Made by a program: the position numbers and the translations under genes. Under the pieces are notes generated by a model, which was given only the letters and a program-made list of their open reading frames with translations, was not told the DNA's origin and made no database searches. From Trichococcus pasteurii (lineage in GTDB: Bacteria; Bacillota; Bacilli; Lactobacillales; Aerococcaceae), in contig NZ_FONM01000024.1 in the NCBI RefSeq assembly GCF_900112935.1, positions 1 through 35,422 on the forward strand: 35,422 nucleotides of DNA, in the 5' to 3' direction. Positions 10,052 to 17,792 of the stretch are shown piece after piece (position 1 is the stretch's first letter; each line of letters opens with the position of its first letter).

Positions 10052-10330
10052 TCATTCGATTTCGTTGATTTGGTAGATTTCCACAGGATAGTTCGATTCG
10101 ATTTCCTCAATGATTTTATCCACGATTTTTTGGCAGAGGACCCGCGAACTGTTGACAACCGCCAACCCGATGACGGCCTGGTTCAGCATATCTTGTGCCG
10201 ATACTTCCGCAATGCTGACATTGTAACGCTGATGGATCTTGGCAAGGATGCTTTTCACAACGCTGCGCTTGTCCTTCAGAGAATTGGAATCGAAAAGCCG
10301 CATAGACAGTTCAACAGCCAACACATTCAT
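10052..10330 (-). CDS. DUF503 family protein (YlxP-like)
   Basis: This is a 92-residue small protein. The N-terminal pattern MNVLAVELSMRLFDSNSLKDKR and the RYNVSIAEVSAQDMLNQAVIGLAVV core match the DUF503 family; YlxP of Bacillus subtilis belongs to it and is encoded near ribosome maturation genes. Here it stands alone. The start at 10330 follows GGGGCG. It has a clear promoter of its own and a good terminator. Confidence 0.88.
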   Translation of the reverse strand: MNVLAVELSMRLFDSNSLKDKRSVVKSILAKIHQRYNVSIAEVSAQDMLNQAVIGLAVVNSSRVLCQKIVDKIIEEIESNYPVEIYQINEIE

Positions 10331-10381
10331 CGTAATCGCCCCATTTTTGTTTAATATGGAAACATTATCTCTTCAAGACAA

Positions 10382-10410
10382 AAAATAACCGAAACTGCCC
10401 CTTCTGTCAA
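10382..10410 (-). promoter_or_regulatory. Promoter of the DUF503 gene
   Basis: Minus strand: perfect -35 TTGACA (10405-10410), 17-nt spacer and -10 TATTTT (10382-10387), about 50 nt upstream of the ATG. Confidence 0.65.
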
Positions 10411-10444
10411 GGGATAGCTCCGGTCATCGGATAAAACAGAATTT

Positions 10445-10706
10445 GGGATTCAACGTATCCTAGAACAGTTCTGATTCGCAGACACCGCTAACGTTTCGCA
10501 CCCCACGTAGTGAACAAGAGAGGCTCACTTCGTGGGCTACTCCAACGTTCGGGTGTCTAAACGCGAATCATCACACTCTCCTAATAGTCGAACTCTGAAT
10601 CCCAGAACTCTCCGCCTAAGTTGACAACCACACGCGGACAAAAAGCGTCCGCTTTGTGTTTGTCCTCTTAGTGCTCGATTTCTAAACGGGATTCATCGTA
10701 TCCTAG
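10445..10706. repeat. Structured intergenic element with nested hairpins, bounded by a direct repeat
   Basis: No gene lies in the 372 nt between DUF503 and hisIE. Instead there is a long nested hairpin: TGATTCGC (10472) with GCGAATCA (10563), AGACACC (10480) with GGTGTCT (10552), AACGTT (10490) with AACGTT (10544), and CCCACG-AGTGA (10502) with TCACT-CGTGGG (10525). A second hairpin occupies 10623-10664. A 19-nt direct repeat with one mismatch, beginning GGGATTCA, bounds the whole at 10445-10463 and 10688-10706; the right copy covers the hisIE stop codon. The 18 nt at 10562-10579 recur exactly, inverted, at 20182-20199. It may be a small mobile repeat or a relic of one. Confidence 0.7.
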
Positions 10707-11344
10707 TAATTATCTACATCTTTTCGTTCGCCTTTGAAGTTGTTTTTCTTTTGGTGGCGTTCGATCAGTACTTTGGTCACATCGGCTACGTCGACGCCTT
10801 GGTCGTACAGGAGTACGCCGAGGTGATAAAGCAGGTCTGCTGTTTCGTTGGCGACCTCTTCTTTGTCGTGGTTTTTCGCGCCGATGACAACTTCGAAGGC
10901 TTCCTCGCCGAATTTCTTGGCGATTTTATCTGTGCCTTTATCCAGCAGGTAGTTCGTGTATGATTTTTCATCATGTCCGACAGCGCGCTGGCGGATAGTC
11001 TCTTCCAAGTCATCCAATCCAAAGGCAACCGGCACATCAAAACAGCTTTCCGTGTTGCGGTGGCAAGTTGGTCCGGCCGGATCGATCATGATCAGCAACG
11101 CGTCCTGATCGCAGTCCAGGTACATGTCCTTCACGAACTGGTAATGCTCGCTGGACTCGCCTTTTTTCCAAAGTCTGTTCTTGCTTCGGGAAAAGAACCA
11201 AACAACCTCGTCCCGTTTCGTCAATTCAAAGGCCTCTTCATTCATGAAGCCGACCATCAAAACATTTTTGTTCGTAAAGTGCTGAAGAACGACAGTCAAT
11301 AACCCTTTCGAAAAGTCAGGCACAAGTTTATCGTATTTAGACAT
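10703..11344 (-). CDS. hisI: Bifunctional phosphoribosyl-AMP cyclohydrolase / phosphoribosyl-ATP pyrophosphatase
   Basis: This 213-residue fusion catalyses steps 2 and 3 of histidine synthesis. The HisI part (1 to about 112) has the zinc ligands Cys78, Cys94 and Cys101 in LDCDQDALL and GPTCHRNTESCF. The HisE part (about 113-205) has KKFGEEAFEVVIGAKN and EVANETADLLYHLGVLL. It is the last gene of the his operon, and its start (MSKYDK, 11344) overlaps the hisF stop by 8 nt; an in-frame ATG at 11362 lies inside hisF and would add six residues. The stop codon lies in a 19-nt repeat that marks the edge of the structured intergenic element. Confidence 0.95.
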   Translation of the reverse strand: MSKYDKLVPDFSKGLLTVVLQHFTNKNVLMVGFMNEEAFELTKRDEVVWFFSRSKNRLWKKGESSEHYQFVKDMYLDCDQDALLIMIDPAGPTCHRNTESCFDVPVAFGLDDLEETIRQRAVGHDEKSYTNYLLDKGTDKIAKKFGEEAFEVVIGAKNHDKEEVANETADLLYHLGVLLYDQGVDVADVTKVLIERHQKKNNFKGERKDVDNY

Positions 11345-12101
11345 TGCGCATATCCACTCCATTCTCAGTACAGCATTGTTTCACTTCAGCGATCGACACT
11401 TCTTCATCATGGAAGATGGAAGCTGCCAATCCGGCCGATACATCCGTTTCCTTGAACAAGTCGGCGAAATGTTGGGCATTGCCGCCGCCTCCGGAAGCGA
11501 TGACCGGAATCGAAACCAAGGCTTGGATTTTATTCAGCAGGCGGTGATCGAAGCCTTGCTTCATGCCATCATAGTCCATACTGGTGACCAGCAATTCCCC
11601 GGCCCCCAGCGCTTCCACTTGCTGCACCCAGTCCAACGTCTTGATGTCGGTCCGTTTTTTGCCGCCGTGGGTATAGCAATACCATTCCTCTTTGTCGGCT
11701 TCCCATTTCGCATCGACAGCGATGCAGATGCATTGGCTGCCGAACTTGTCGCTCGCTTCCTTGATCAGCTGCGGATTCGCCAACGCCGATGAATTCAGGC
11801 TGACTTTATCGGCTCCGGCGTTCAGCAGACGGGAAATGTCATCCGTCGATTTGATGCCGCCGCCGATCGTCATCGGGATGAACAGCTGTTGCGCCGTTTT
11901 GCGGATGACATCGATCATCAGGTTGTGCCCGGTTTCGGTTGCGGAGATGTCCAGAAAGACCAGTTCATCCGCACCCAAAGCATTGTAGCGCTTCGCCAAT
12001 TCGACCGGATCGCCGATTTCCCGCAATCCCTTGAATTGGATCCCTTTTACGACGGTGCCGTCCTTCACATCCAGGCAGGGAATGATCCGTTTCTTTATCA
12101 T
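11337..12101 (-). CDS. hisF: Imidazole glycerol phosphate synthase, cyclase subunit
   Basis: This is a 254-residue TIM-barrel enzyme. With ammonia from HisH it turns PRFAR into imidazole glycerol phosphate and AICAR. The catalytic Asp11 (IIPCLDVKDG) and Asp130 (CIAVDAKWE) are both present at their usual numbers. The start overlaps the hisA stop by 4 nt (ATGA), which suggests translational coupling. Length is normal. Confidence 0.97.
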   Translation of the reverse strand: MIKKRIIPCLDVKDGTVVKGIQFKGLREIGDPVELAKRYNALGADELVFLDISATETGHNLMIDVIRKTAQQLFIPMTIGGGIKSTDDISRLLNAGADKVSLNSSALANPQLIKEASDKFGSQCICIAVDAKWEADKEEWYCYTHGGKKRTDIKTLDWVQQVEALGAGELLVTSMDYDGMKQGFDHRLLNKIQALVSIPVIASGGGGNAQHFADLFKETDVSAGLAASIFHDEEVSIAEVKQCCTENGVDMRNV

Positions 12102-12802
12102 GCCAAGCCCTCCCAGAAGGCATCCGTATTGGCCGCTTTGCCGACGATGGCTGCCGCCACTCCCAAAGCTTCCAATTTTTTGATGTCTTCGATGTTGCGG
12201 ACGCCGCCTGATGCGGTGATGGGATGGGTCGAAAGTTCGACAAGTTTGCCCGTCAACTCAAAGTTCGGTCCGGCCATCTTGCCGTCTTTCGAGATATCCG
12301 TATAGATGATGCCGCCCAAGGCCATCGGATTCGTCGCTTCCACGACATCATAGATGGTTTGGCGGCCCGTTTCGGTCCAACCGTTCACAGCTACCAGTTC
12401 GCCTTTAGCATCCAGTCCCAAGTAGATCTTGCCGGGATATTTCGCCGTCATCTCAGCCAACCAAGGCAGATCCTGCAGCCCTTTCGTCCCGACGATCACA
12501 TAGCTGGCGCCTTTTTCGAAATAGTGCTTGATGGTTTCTTCGGAACGGATGCCCCCGCCGATTTCGACAGGCAATGCGCTCTGCTGCAAAAGCTGCTCGA
12601 TGAACGGTGTTTCTTCCGGTTTTTGGTTCAAAGCGCCCATCAGGTCCACGATATGGATGCGTTTCACTTGCTCATATTGCGCATAAAAAGCGATGGCTTC
12701 CTGAGGCGTACGCCGCATTTCTTCTTTCGTGCCGTAGTCCCCTTCGGTCAGACGGACACTCTTGTTGTCGATCAAGTCGATCGCCGGCCAAATCTCAATC
12801 AT
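12098..12802 (-). CDS. hisA: Phosphoribosylformimino-5-aminoimidazole carboxamide ribotide isomerase
   Basis: This is a 234-residue TIM-barrel isomerase that converts ProFAR to PRFAR. The paired catalytic aspartates are Asp9 (IWPAIDL) and Asp131 (YLGLDAKGE). It shares half-barrel repeats with HisF, for example EIGGGIRS and TASGGVRN. The ATG directly follows the hisH stop (TAAATG), so the two are tightly coupled. Confidence 0.96.
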   Translation of the reverse strand: MIEIWPAIDLIDNKSVRLTEGDYGTKEEMRRTPQEAIAFYAQYEQVKRIHIVDLMGALNQKPEETPFIEQLLQQSALPVEIGGGIRSEETIKHYFEKGASYVIVGTKGLQDLPWLAEMTAKYPGKIYLGLDAKGELVAVNGWTETGRQTIYDVVEATNPMALGGIIYTDISKDGKMAGPNFELTGKLVELSTHPITASGGVRNIEDIKKLEALGVAAAIVGKAANTDAFWEGLA

Positions 12803-13378
12803 TTATTTCCATCCCCCTTGCAAAGCTTGGTTCAAAATTTCCAGACCGTAATCCCCGCTTTTTTCCGGGTGGAACTGGATACCAATGACGTTATCCTTCT
12901 GGACGATCGCCACGATTTCCTGGCCATAGTCCGCCGTTGCCACAACATTTTCGTCGGTCACTACCTTGTAGGAATGGATGAAATAGACATCCTTATCCAA
13001 ACCTGGATGACTGGAATGCAGATTGTTCCAGCCCAAATGCGGAACCGGCAGATCGCTGACGATGTATTTCACTTCGCCCGGCAAAAAGCCCAACCCATCG
13101 ACATCGCCTTCTTCGCTGTGTTGGAACAGGAGTTGCATCCCGAGACAGATGCCGATGAACGGCTTTGTCTGCTCCAATTCAGTCAGCAGTTCCCGCAAAC
13201 CGATCGCATCGATCCGCTCGATGGCATCCTTGAAATGTCCTACGCCCGGCAGGACGATGACGTCCGCCTTGCGCAATTCTGCTTCGTCATGCGTCAGGAC
13301 CGTTTCATAGCCAAGAAAACGAATGGCGTTCGTCAAGTTCGCGATGTTCCCCAAACCATAATCAACGATTGCTATCAT
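12803..13378 (-). CDS. hisH: Imidazole glycerol phosphate synthase, glutamine amidotransferase subunit
   Basis: This is a 191-residue class I glutaminase that supplies ammonia to HisF. The triad is complete: Cys78 in GICLGMQLLF, His170 and Glu172 in IGIQFHPEKSG. PGVGHF (44-49) forms the oxyanion strand. The start overlaps the hisB stop by 4 nt (ATGA). It is slightly shorter than the usual 200 residues but has all motifs. Confidence 0.96.
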   Translation of the reverse strand: MIAIVDYGLGNIANLTNAIRFLGYETVLTHDEAELRKADVIVLPGVGHFKDAIERIDAIGLRELLTELEQTKPFIGICLGMQLLFQHSEEGDVDGLGFLPGEVKYIVSDLPVPHLGWNNLHSSHPGLDKDVYFIHSYKVVTDENVVATADYGQEIVAIVQKDNVIGIQFHPEKSGDYGLEILNQALQGGWK

Positions 13379-13953
13379 TCGATCACTCCTTTTGAGGAAG
13401 GCAGGCGCTGCACGTCGGAATCGGCCATCGCGATGCGCAGGCTTTGCGCAAAGGCTTTGAAGATGGCTTCGATTTCATGGTGCGTGTTGCCGCCGCGGAT
13501 CAAGTCGATATGTGCAGTGTAGCGGGCGTTGATGACCAAACCATGGAAGAATTCTTCAACCAGTTCCACATCGAAGCTGCCCACTTTCTCTTTCGAAAAC
13601 GCAGCATTGAAACTCAGATAAGGCCGGCCGCTGATGTCGATGACGGAACGGGCCAAGGTTTCATCCATCGGCACATAGGCGCTCCCGTAGCGGTTGATCG
13701 CCCCTTTGTCCTGACCCAGTTCAGCCAGCAGCTGCCCCAAGACGATTCCGACATCCTCGGTTGTGTGGTGATCGTCCACATCCGTGTCGCCGTCCACCTG
13801 GACATCCAAAACGAAGTGGCCATGGAAAGCGAACAGATCCAACATATGGTTCAAGAAGCCCACACCCGTATTGATGACGGAAGGTTCCAACCCTCGTTTC
13901 AAGGTGATGGCGATTTTCGTTTCTTTGGTAATGCGCTCTTTTGATACGCTCAC
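13375..13953 (-). CDS. hisB: Imidazoleglycerol-phosphate dehydratase
   Basis: This is a 192-residue monofunctional dehydratase. The manganese-binding motifs DVDDHHTTED and GGNTHHEIEAIFKA are both present, along with GFLNHMLDLFAFHG. I prefer the GTG start at 13953: GGAGAG lies 7 nt upstream, and the GTG overlaps the hisC stop as GTGA, matching the 4-nt overlaps elsewhere in the operon. An ATG at 13968 would add five residues but has no good ribosome site and would overlap hisC by 19 nt. There is no histidinol-phosphatase domain; that activity comes from the separate PHP enzyme at 17793. Confidence 0.95.
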   Translation of the reverse strand: MSVSKERITKETKIAITLKRGLEPSVINTGVGFLNHMLDLFAFHGHFVLDVQVDGDTDVDDHHTTEDVGIVLGQLLAELGQDKGAINRYGSAYVPMDETLARSVIDISGRPYLSFNAAFSKEKVGSFDVELVEEFFHGLVINARYTAHIDLIRGGNTHHEIEAIFKAFAQSLRIAMADSDVQRLPSSKGVIE

Positions 13954-14948
13954 AGCTGTTCTCTCCATTCTCTGATGATTTCGGCTAAGGCATCCAACTG
14001 TTCATCGGTGGCGATCGAGTAACGGACAGCCGTTTCGATGCACGGGATGCCTGATTTTTCATAGGTGCGCGGCTGGTAGCCGTGGTCGATGATCCATTGG
14101 CCCAACGCAGGCGCCAATTCACCGTAAGTGAAGACGAAATTCGTCTCGCTCGGCAGCACGGAAAGAATATCTCCTACGCCTTCATTGAAGATTTTCTTCA
14201 ACTTGGCGGAAAGCCGGCGTTGATCAGCCATGAAGGCCCGCAGCCGTTCCGGATGCTCCAGCAAGAAGGCCGCTATGCTCAAGGATAAGGTATTGAGCGG
14301 ATACGGATGCGCGATGGAATTCAACAACTGCATCGTTTTCGCCGTCGAACTGGCGATGCCGATGCGCAGACCGGCCAAACCGTAAATTTTTGACAAGGTA
14401 CGCAAAAGGATGACGTGGTCACCGACCGGCCGCGCCGGCGGGTTGTCCACGAAATCCATGTAAGCCTCGTCCAAAATCAGATAGCCGCCGGATTCAGCCA
14501 ACAAATCTGCTGTCTTTTGGATGAAAGCTGCAGGGTGCAGCCCGCCCAGCGGATTGTTCGGTTGCGAAACGATGAAATAAGCAGGCTTTTCCTTCTCGAT
14601 GACTGCGTACACCTGGTCATAGTCAAAGGAATAATCCGCTCTGCACGGCACTTTGATGATTTCGCGTTGGAATTGTGCGGCATACTCTTCGTACATGACG
14701 AAATCCGGCTCCAGCATCAGGATCGGTCCGTCCCCCAAAAGGATTGTGCACTTCTGGATCCATTCATCCGATCCATTGGCAAAAGCGATCAAGGCTGGAT
14801 CCTCACCATGGAAAGCGGCGTACGCTTCCGTCAAGCGGTCGATGGCATCGTCCGTATATTCCTGGAAGCGTGTCGCTACAGCTATTTCGGCAATTTCTTC
14901 ATTTGTCAGCGCACGGATGGGACTTTCATTTTTGTTGATGCGGATCAT
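13950..14948 (-). CDS. hisC: Histidinol-phosphate aminotransferase
   Basis: This is a 332-residue PLP-dependent class I/II aminotransferase. The PLP lysine is Lys187 in LRTLSKIYGLAGLRIG, and Asp160 and Tyr163 in YLILDEAYMDF contact the cofactor. The N-terminus MIRINKNESP matches the usual L-x-x-NENP-type opening of HisC. It lies between hisD and hisB with 4-nt overlaps on both sides. It is shorter than the common 350-360 residues but complete in motifs. Confidence 0.95.
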   Translation of the reverse strand: MIRINKNESPIRALTNEEIAEIAVATRFQEYTDDAIDRLTEAYAAFHGEDPALIAFANGSDEWIQKCTILLGDGPILMLEPDFVMYEEYAAQFQREIIKVPCRADYSFDYDQVYAVIEKEKPAYFIVSQPNNPLGGLHPAAFIQKTADLLAESGGYLILDEAYMDFVDNPPARPVGDHVILLRTLSKIYGLAGLRIGIASSTAKTMQLLNSIAHPYPLNTLSLSIAAFLLEHPERLRAFMADQRRLSAKLKKIFNEGVGDILSVLPSETNFVFTYGELAPALGQWIIDHGYQPRTYEKSGIPCIETAVRYSIATDEQLDALAEIIREWREQL

Positions 14949-16195
14949 TGGTCGTCCCCCATTCTGACAGCCAAGGAATCGTGGTGGGCCTGTAGCGACT
15001 CTTCGGTCGCGATCAGCATCCCGGCCGGAGCCATCTTCCGGAACGTTTCTTTCTTCAGGTTCAGGACAGAGTTCGGACGCAGGAAGTCGTTTACGGACAA
15101 ACCGTTCGCAAAGCGGGCATTGCCTCCGGTCGGCAACACATGGCTAGGGCCGGCAACATAATCCCCGATTGCTTCAGGCGAATATTCACCGATGAAGATC
15201 GCTCCGGCTGTTTCGATGGCATCAATGTAATCTTCTGCGTCTTTTGTCTGGATCGAGACGTGCTCGCCTGCAATCAGATTCACGACTTCGATGTTCTCTT
15301 CTTTACCGCTCGTCAAAATCGGGAAGTGATTGTGCTTCAAACTCTCCTCGATGACCTCTATGCGGCTTTGTTTCGCTTTTTGGACAAGCAGTTCGGCTTC
15401 GATGGCGGCCAATTTTTCTTCGTTGTCGCAGACAAGGAAAGTGCGGGCCAATTCATCGTGCTCGGCTTGCGCCAGCAGGTCGATGGCAACCCATTCGTTG
15501 TTCGCCGTTTCATCAACGACTACAACGATTTCGGATGGTCCGGCGATCGAATCGATGCCGACATCTCCGTAGACCAATTTTTTGGCCAAGGCGACATATT
15601 GGTTCCCGGGTCCGACGATTTTGTCGACGCGCGGAATGGTTTCCGTACCGTAAGCCAAGGCAGCCACGGCTTGGGCGCCGCCCACTTGATAAACGTGGGT
15701 CACGCCGCAGATATAGCAAGCGGCCAAAGTTGCTTGGTTGATGGCGGTCTTTTGCGGTGGGGTCACGACGATCGTTTCCTTTACGCCGGCTACATTGGCC
15801 AAAACGGCAGTCATGAGCACTGTGGAAGGGTAACTCGCTTTGCCGCCCGGCACATAGATGCCGACTTTATTCAGCGGATGGATTTTCTGGTACAGCTCCC
15901 CTGCCTGAGACTGCTGCCATTTGATGCTTTCTTGATAGACTGTGATGTTGTCGCGGGCTTCCTCCAACGCAGCACGCAAGTCCGCATCCAAGCGGTCGTA
16001 AGCTTCCTTGATGACGCTCTGCGGCACTTCCAATTCCGTGATGTCCGCTCCATCGAAACGTTTTGCGTATTCGAACAGCGCAGCGTCGCCTTTTTCCTGA
16101 ACAGTCTGGATGATTTCCATGACAGCCTGCGTCTTTGAAAAGTCGATCGTGTTTTTTGTTTTGTAAGCTTCTTTGAACGTTTTAGTTGTGTACAT
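14945..16195 (-). CDS. hisD: Histidinol dehydrogenase
   Basis: This is a 416-residue zinc enzyme that oxidises L-histidinol to L-histidine in two NAD-dependent steps. The zinc and catalytic residues are recognisable: Gln243 and His246 (LLAQAEHDE), Glu311 and His312 (IAGEHVS), Asp345 (AIGDYVAGPSH) and the late histidine pair at 404-405. GPGNQYVALAKKLV and DSIAGPSE are strong family signatures. Its ATG lies inside the 3' end of hisG (14-nt overlap) with AAGG upstream in the hisG codons. Confidence 0.97.
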   Translation of the reverse strand: MYTTKTFKEAYKTKNTIDFSKTQAVMEIIQTVQEKGDAALFEYAKRFDGADITELEVPQSVIKEAYDRLDADLRAALEEARDNITVYQESIKWQQSQAGELYQKIHPLNKVGIYVPGGKASYPSTVLMTAVLANVAGVKETIVVTPPQKTAINQATLAACYICGVTHVYQVGGAQAVAALAYGTETIPRVDKIVGPGNQYVALAKKLVYGDVGIDSIAGPSEIVVVVDETANNEWVAIDLLAQAEHDELARTFLVCDNEEKLAAIEAELLVQKAKQSRIEVIEESLKHNHFPILTSGKEENIEVVNLIAGEHVSIQTKDAEDYIDAIETAGAIFIGEYSPEAIGDYVAGPSHVLPTGGNARFANGLSVNDFLRPNSVLNLKKETFRKMAPAGMLIATEESLQAHHDSLAVRMGDDQ

Positions 16196-16799
16196 TATCC
16201 TTCACCTTCAATTGATTGATTATAGTCTGGATTTCATCATATTTGGAGAAATAAGCATGCTTATTCGAAATCAGGCGTGCGTTTATGTCATCAAGTCGGA
16301 CCTGCTCACTCAATCCGTTATCATGCAGCGTCTTGCCGGATTGGACGATATCCATGATGGCATCCGCCATATCGATGGTCGCGGCCAATTCGACCGATCC
16401 CTTCAGCGCAATGATTTTCACGGGTTGCTTGATGGAATCAAAATATTGTCTGGTGTAGTTCACGTACTTCGTCGCAACCACTGGATATACGTCCTTTTTC
16501 TCTTTGCTGGCGATGGCGAAATGGCAATAACCGAAAGGCAGATCCATCAGATTATTGATGTTGCAGTTCTGCTCGATCAAAATATCGCTTCCGGTGATGC
16601 CCAGATCCGCGATCCCTTCTTCCACATATACAGGCACATCTTCTCCTTTAACCAAAATGAAGCGGGTGTCCTTTGTCTGAATGACCAGTTCCCGAGAAAC
16701 GGACTTCAATGCTGTCGACCATTCCGTCAAGTTGATTTCATCCAAGTATTGGATAAAATCCTTAAGCTGTCTGCCTTTTGATAGCGCGATAGTAATCAT
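16182..16799 (-). CDS. hisG: ATP phosphoribosyltransferase, short-form catalytic subunit
   Basis: This 205-residue enzyme starts the pathway by joining ATP and PRPP. Signatures are ALSKGRQ near the N-terminus, EEGIADLGITGSDILIEQ, and the PRPP-loop region around AATIDMADAIMDIVQSGKTL. It lacks the C-terminal regulatory domain of long HisG, so it should need HisZ, which is encoded 12 nt upstream. GGAGGG lies 5 nt before the start. Confidence 0.96.
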   Translation of the reverse strand: MITIALSKGRQLKDFIQYLDEINLTEWSTALKSVSRELVIQTKDTRFILVKGEDVPVYVEEGIADLGITGSDILIEQNCNINNLMDLPFGYCHFAIASKEKKDVYPVVATKYVNYTRQYFDSIKQPVKIIALKGSVELAATIDMADAIMDIVQSGKTLHDNGLSEQVRLDDINARLISNKHAYFSKYDEIQTIINQLKVKDNVHN

Positions 16800-16811
16800 T
16801 TTTTCCCTCCG

Positions 16812-17642
16812 TTAATTGTTGATGGCCATTCCGAATGCTTTGGAAGAGCTTGTATATTGACCGCCCGATGCGACGGGTTCCGTTTGGTTTTCGCCGTACA
16901 GCTGAATAAAGATTCCCTTGTAATAGGATTGGTTCGGCAACGCCAGCATATCCGCGTAGACGTAATCCACGTTCTTGCTTTTCAGCGTAGCTTCCCATTC
17001 AGCCAGTTCATTCAAATGTCCGGTCAGTTCAGGATAGTTTTCCTTCAGATAGCCGGCCTGTTCCGTAGGTGCCTGATCCATCAAACCGATCAGCGGATGG
17101 TCCGCACCCAAACGATGCTTCAAGGCATCCTGGTTTCTTTCACAGATGAACTTGCGGACGGAAGGATCTTCCAACTCCCGCGGGTTCAGAATTTTTTTCA
17201 GTAATTTGTTATGGCTGACTACCGCAACCGATAAAGAAATGTCCAATTCCTTCTCCATGAATGTGATCATATCCCCCAAAACCTCGATCTGTTTCGGAAT
17301 CGAGTCGGTAAATGTTTCCACACCCAATTGGTGACGCTCTTTAAGCAGCGAATAGACCGGGCCGGAATAGGCTATTTTATCGGCGCGTAAATGGTACTGC
17401 TTGCGGTATCTCACGATGGCATTCGTCCAGTCACTGCGCAAGGCGAAAAGTTTATCGCCGCTTTGCCATTTATGCCGGTTCAGCATCAGGTGCAAGTCAT
17501 CATGAGACAGTTGTGTCCACTCAAATTTCTCTACGACTCCCAGGTCGATCAGATCGTACCCTAAGTGGTGGAAATGATGGAGAAACCCCATCTCTCTTTG
17601 TTTCTTCGCTAGCAACGATTCATTCGTCATCATTTCGTCCAA
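16812..17642 (-). CDS. hisZ: ATP phosphoribosyltransferase regulatory subunit
   Basis: This is a 276-residue protein related to histidyl-tRNA synthetase. It forms a complex with short HisG and provides histidine feedback control. The class II core is visible: LFALRSDWTNAIVRYRKQY (motif 2 region), KERHQLGVETF and, at the end, ASGGQYTSSSKAFGMAINN, which corresponds to the GGRYD-type motif. It is short compared with the usual 320-390 residues and stops just after that motif. I chose the TTG start at 17642 because GGGAG lies about 9 nt upstream; the next ATG (17633) is too far from it. It is the first gene of the operon. Confidence 0.9.
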   Translation of the reverse strand: MDEMMTNESLLAKKQREMGFLHHFHHLGYDLIDLGVVEKFEWTQLSHDDLHLMLNRHKWQSGDKLFALRSDWTNAIVRYRKQYHLRADKIAYSGPVYSLLKERHQLGVETFTDSIPKQIEVLGDMITFMEKELDISLSVAVVSHNKLLKKILNPRELEDPSVRKFICERNQDALKHRLGADHPLIGLMDQAPTEQAGYLKENYPELTGHLNELAEWEATLKSKNVDYVYADMLALPNQSYYKGIFIQLYGENQTEPVASGGQYTSSSKAFGMAINN

Positions 17643-17685
17643 ACTGTCTCACTCCCATTTCTTTTTGATAGTCCATCTGTTATCC

Positions 17686-17718
17686 TTAGAATATCGTTAG
17701 AATACCATTAGACGTTGG
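17686..17718. promoter_or_regulatory. Three 11-bp direct repeats at the his operon start site
   Basis: TTAGAATATCG, TTAGAATACCA and TTAGACGTTGG follow each other on the plus strand with an exact 11-bp period (17686, 17697, 17708). They lie just downstream of a likely -10 box of the his operon (TATGAT, minus strand, 17723-17728), around the predicted start of transcription. One site per helical turn suits a multimeric repressor. No T-box signature is visible in this short leader. Confidence 0.5.
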
Positions 17719-17792
17719 TGTTATCATACCATAGAAAGCCGCCACATTGTATCCTAAAATGATGACACTTTACGAAGGAAGGAAGATAGAAG

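Noticed and set aside
10445-10706. A CRISPR array downstream of hisIE
   Set aside because: Only two copies of a 19-nt repeat about 225 nt apart; no regular spacers and no cas genes.
12224-13522. A 432-codon open frame on the plus strand, opposite hisA, hisH and hisB
   Set aside because: It is a shadow of three well-supported his genes in overlapping arrangement, has no recognisable domain and no ribosome site.
17643-17792. A histidine T-box riboswitch before the his operon
   Set aside because: The leader is under 100 nt and shows neither the T-box TGGN anticodon-pairing bulge nor an antiterminator-terminator pair.
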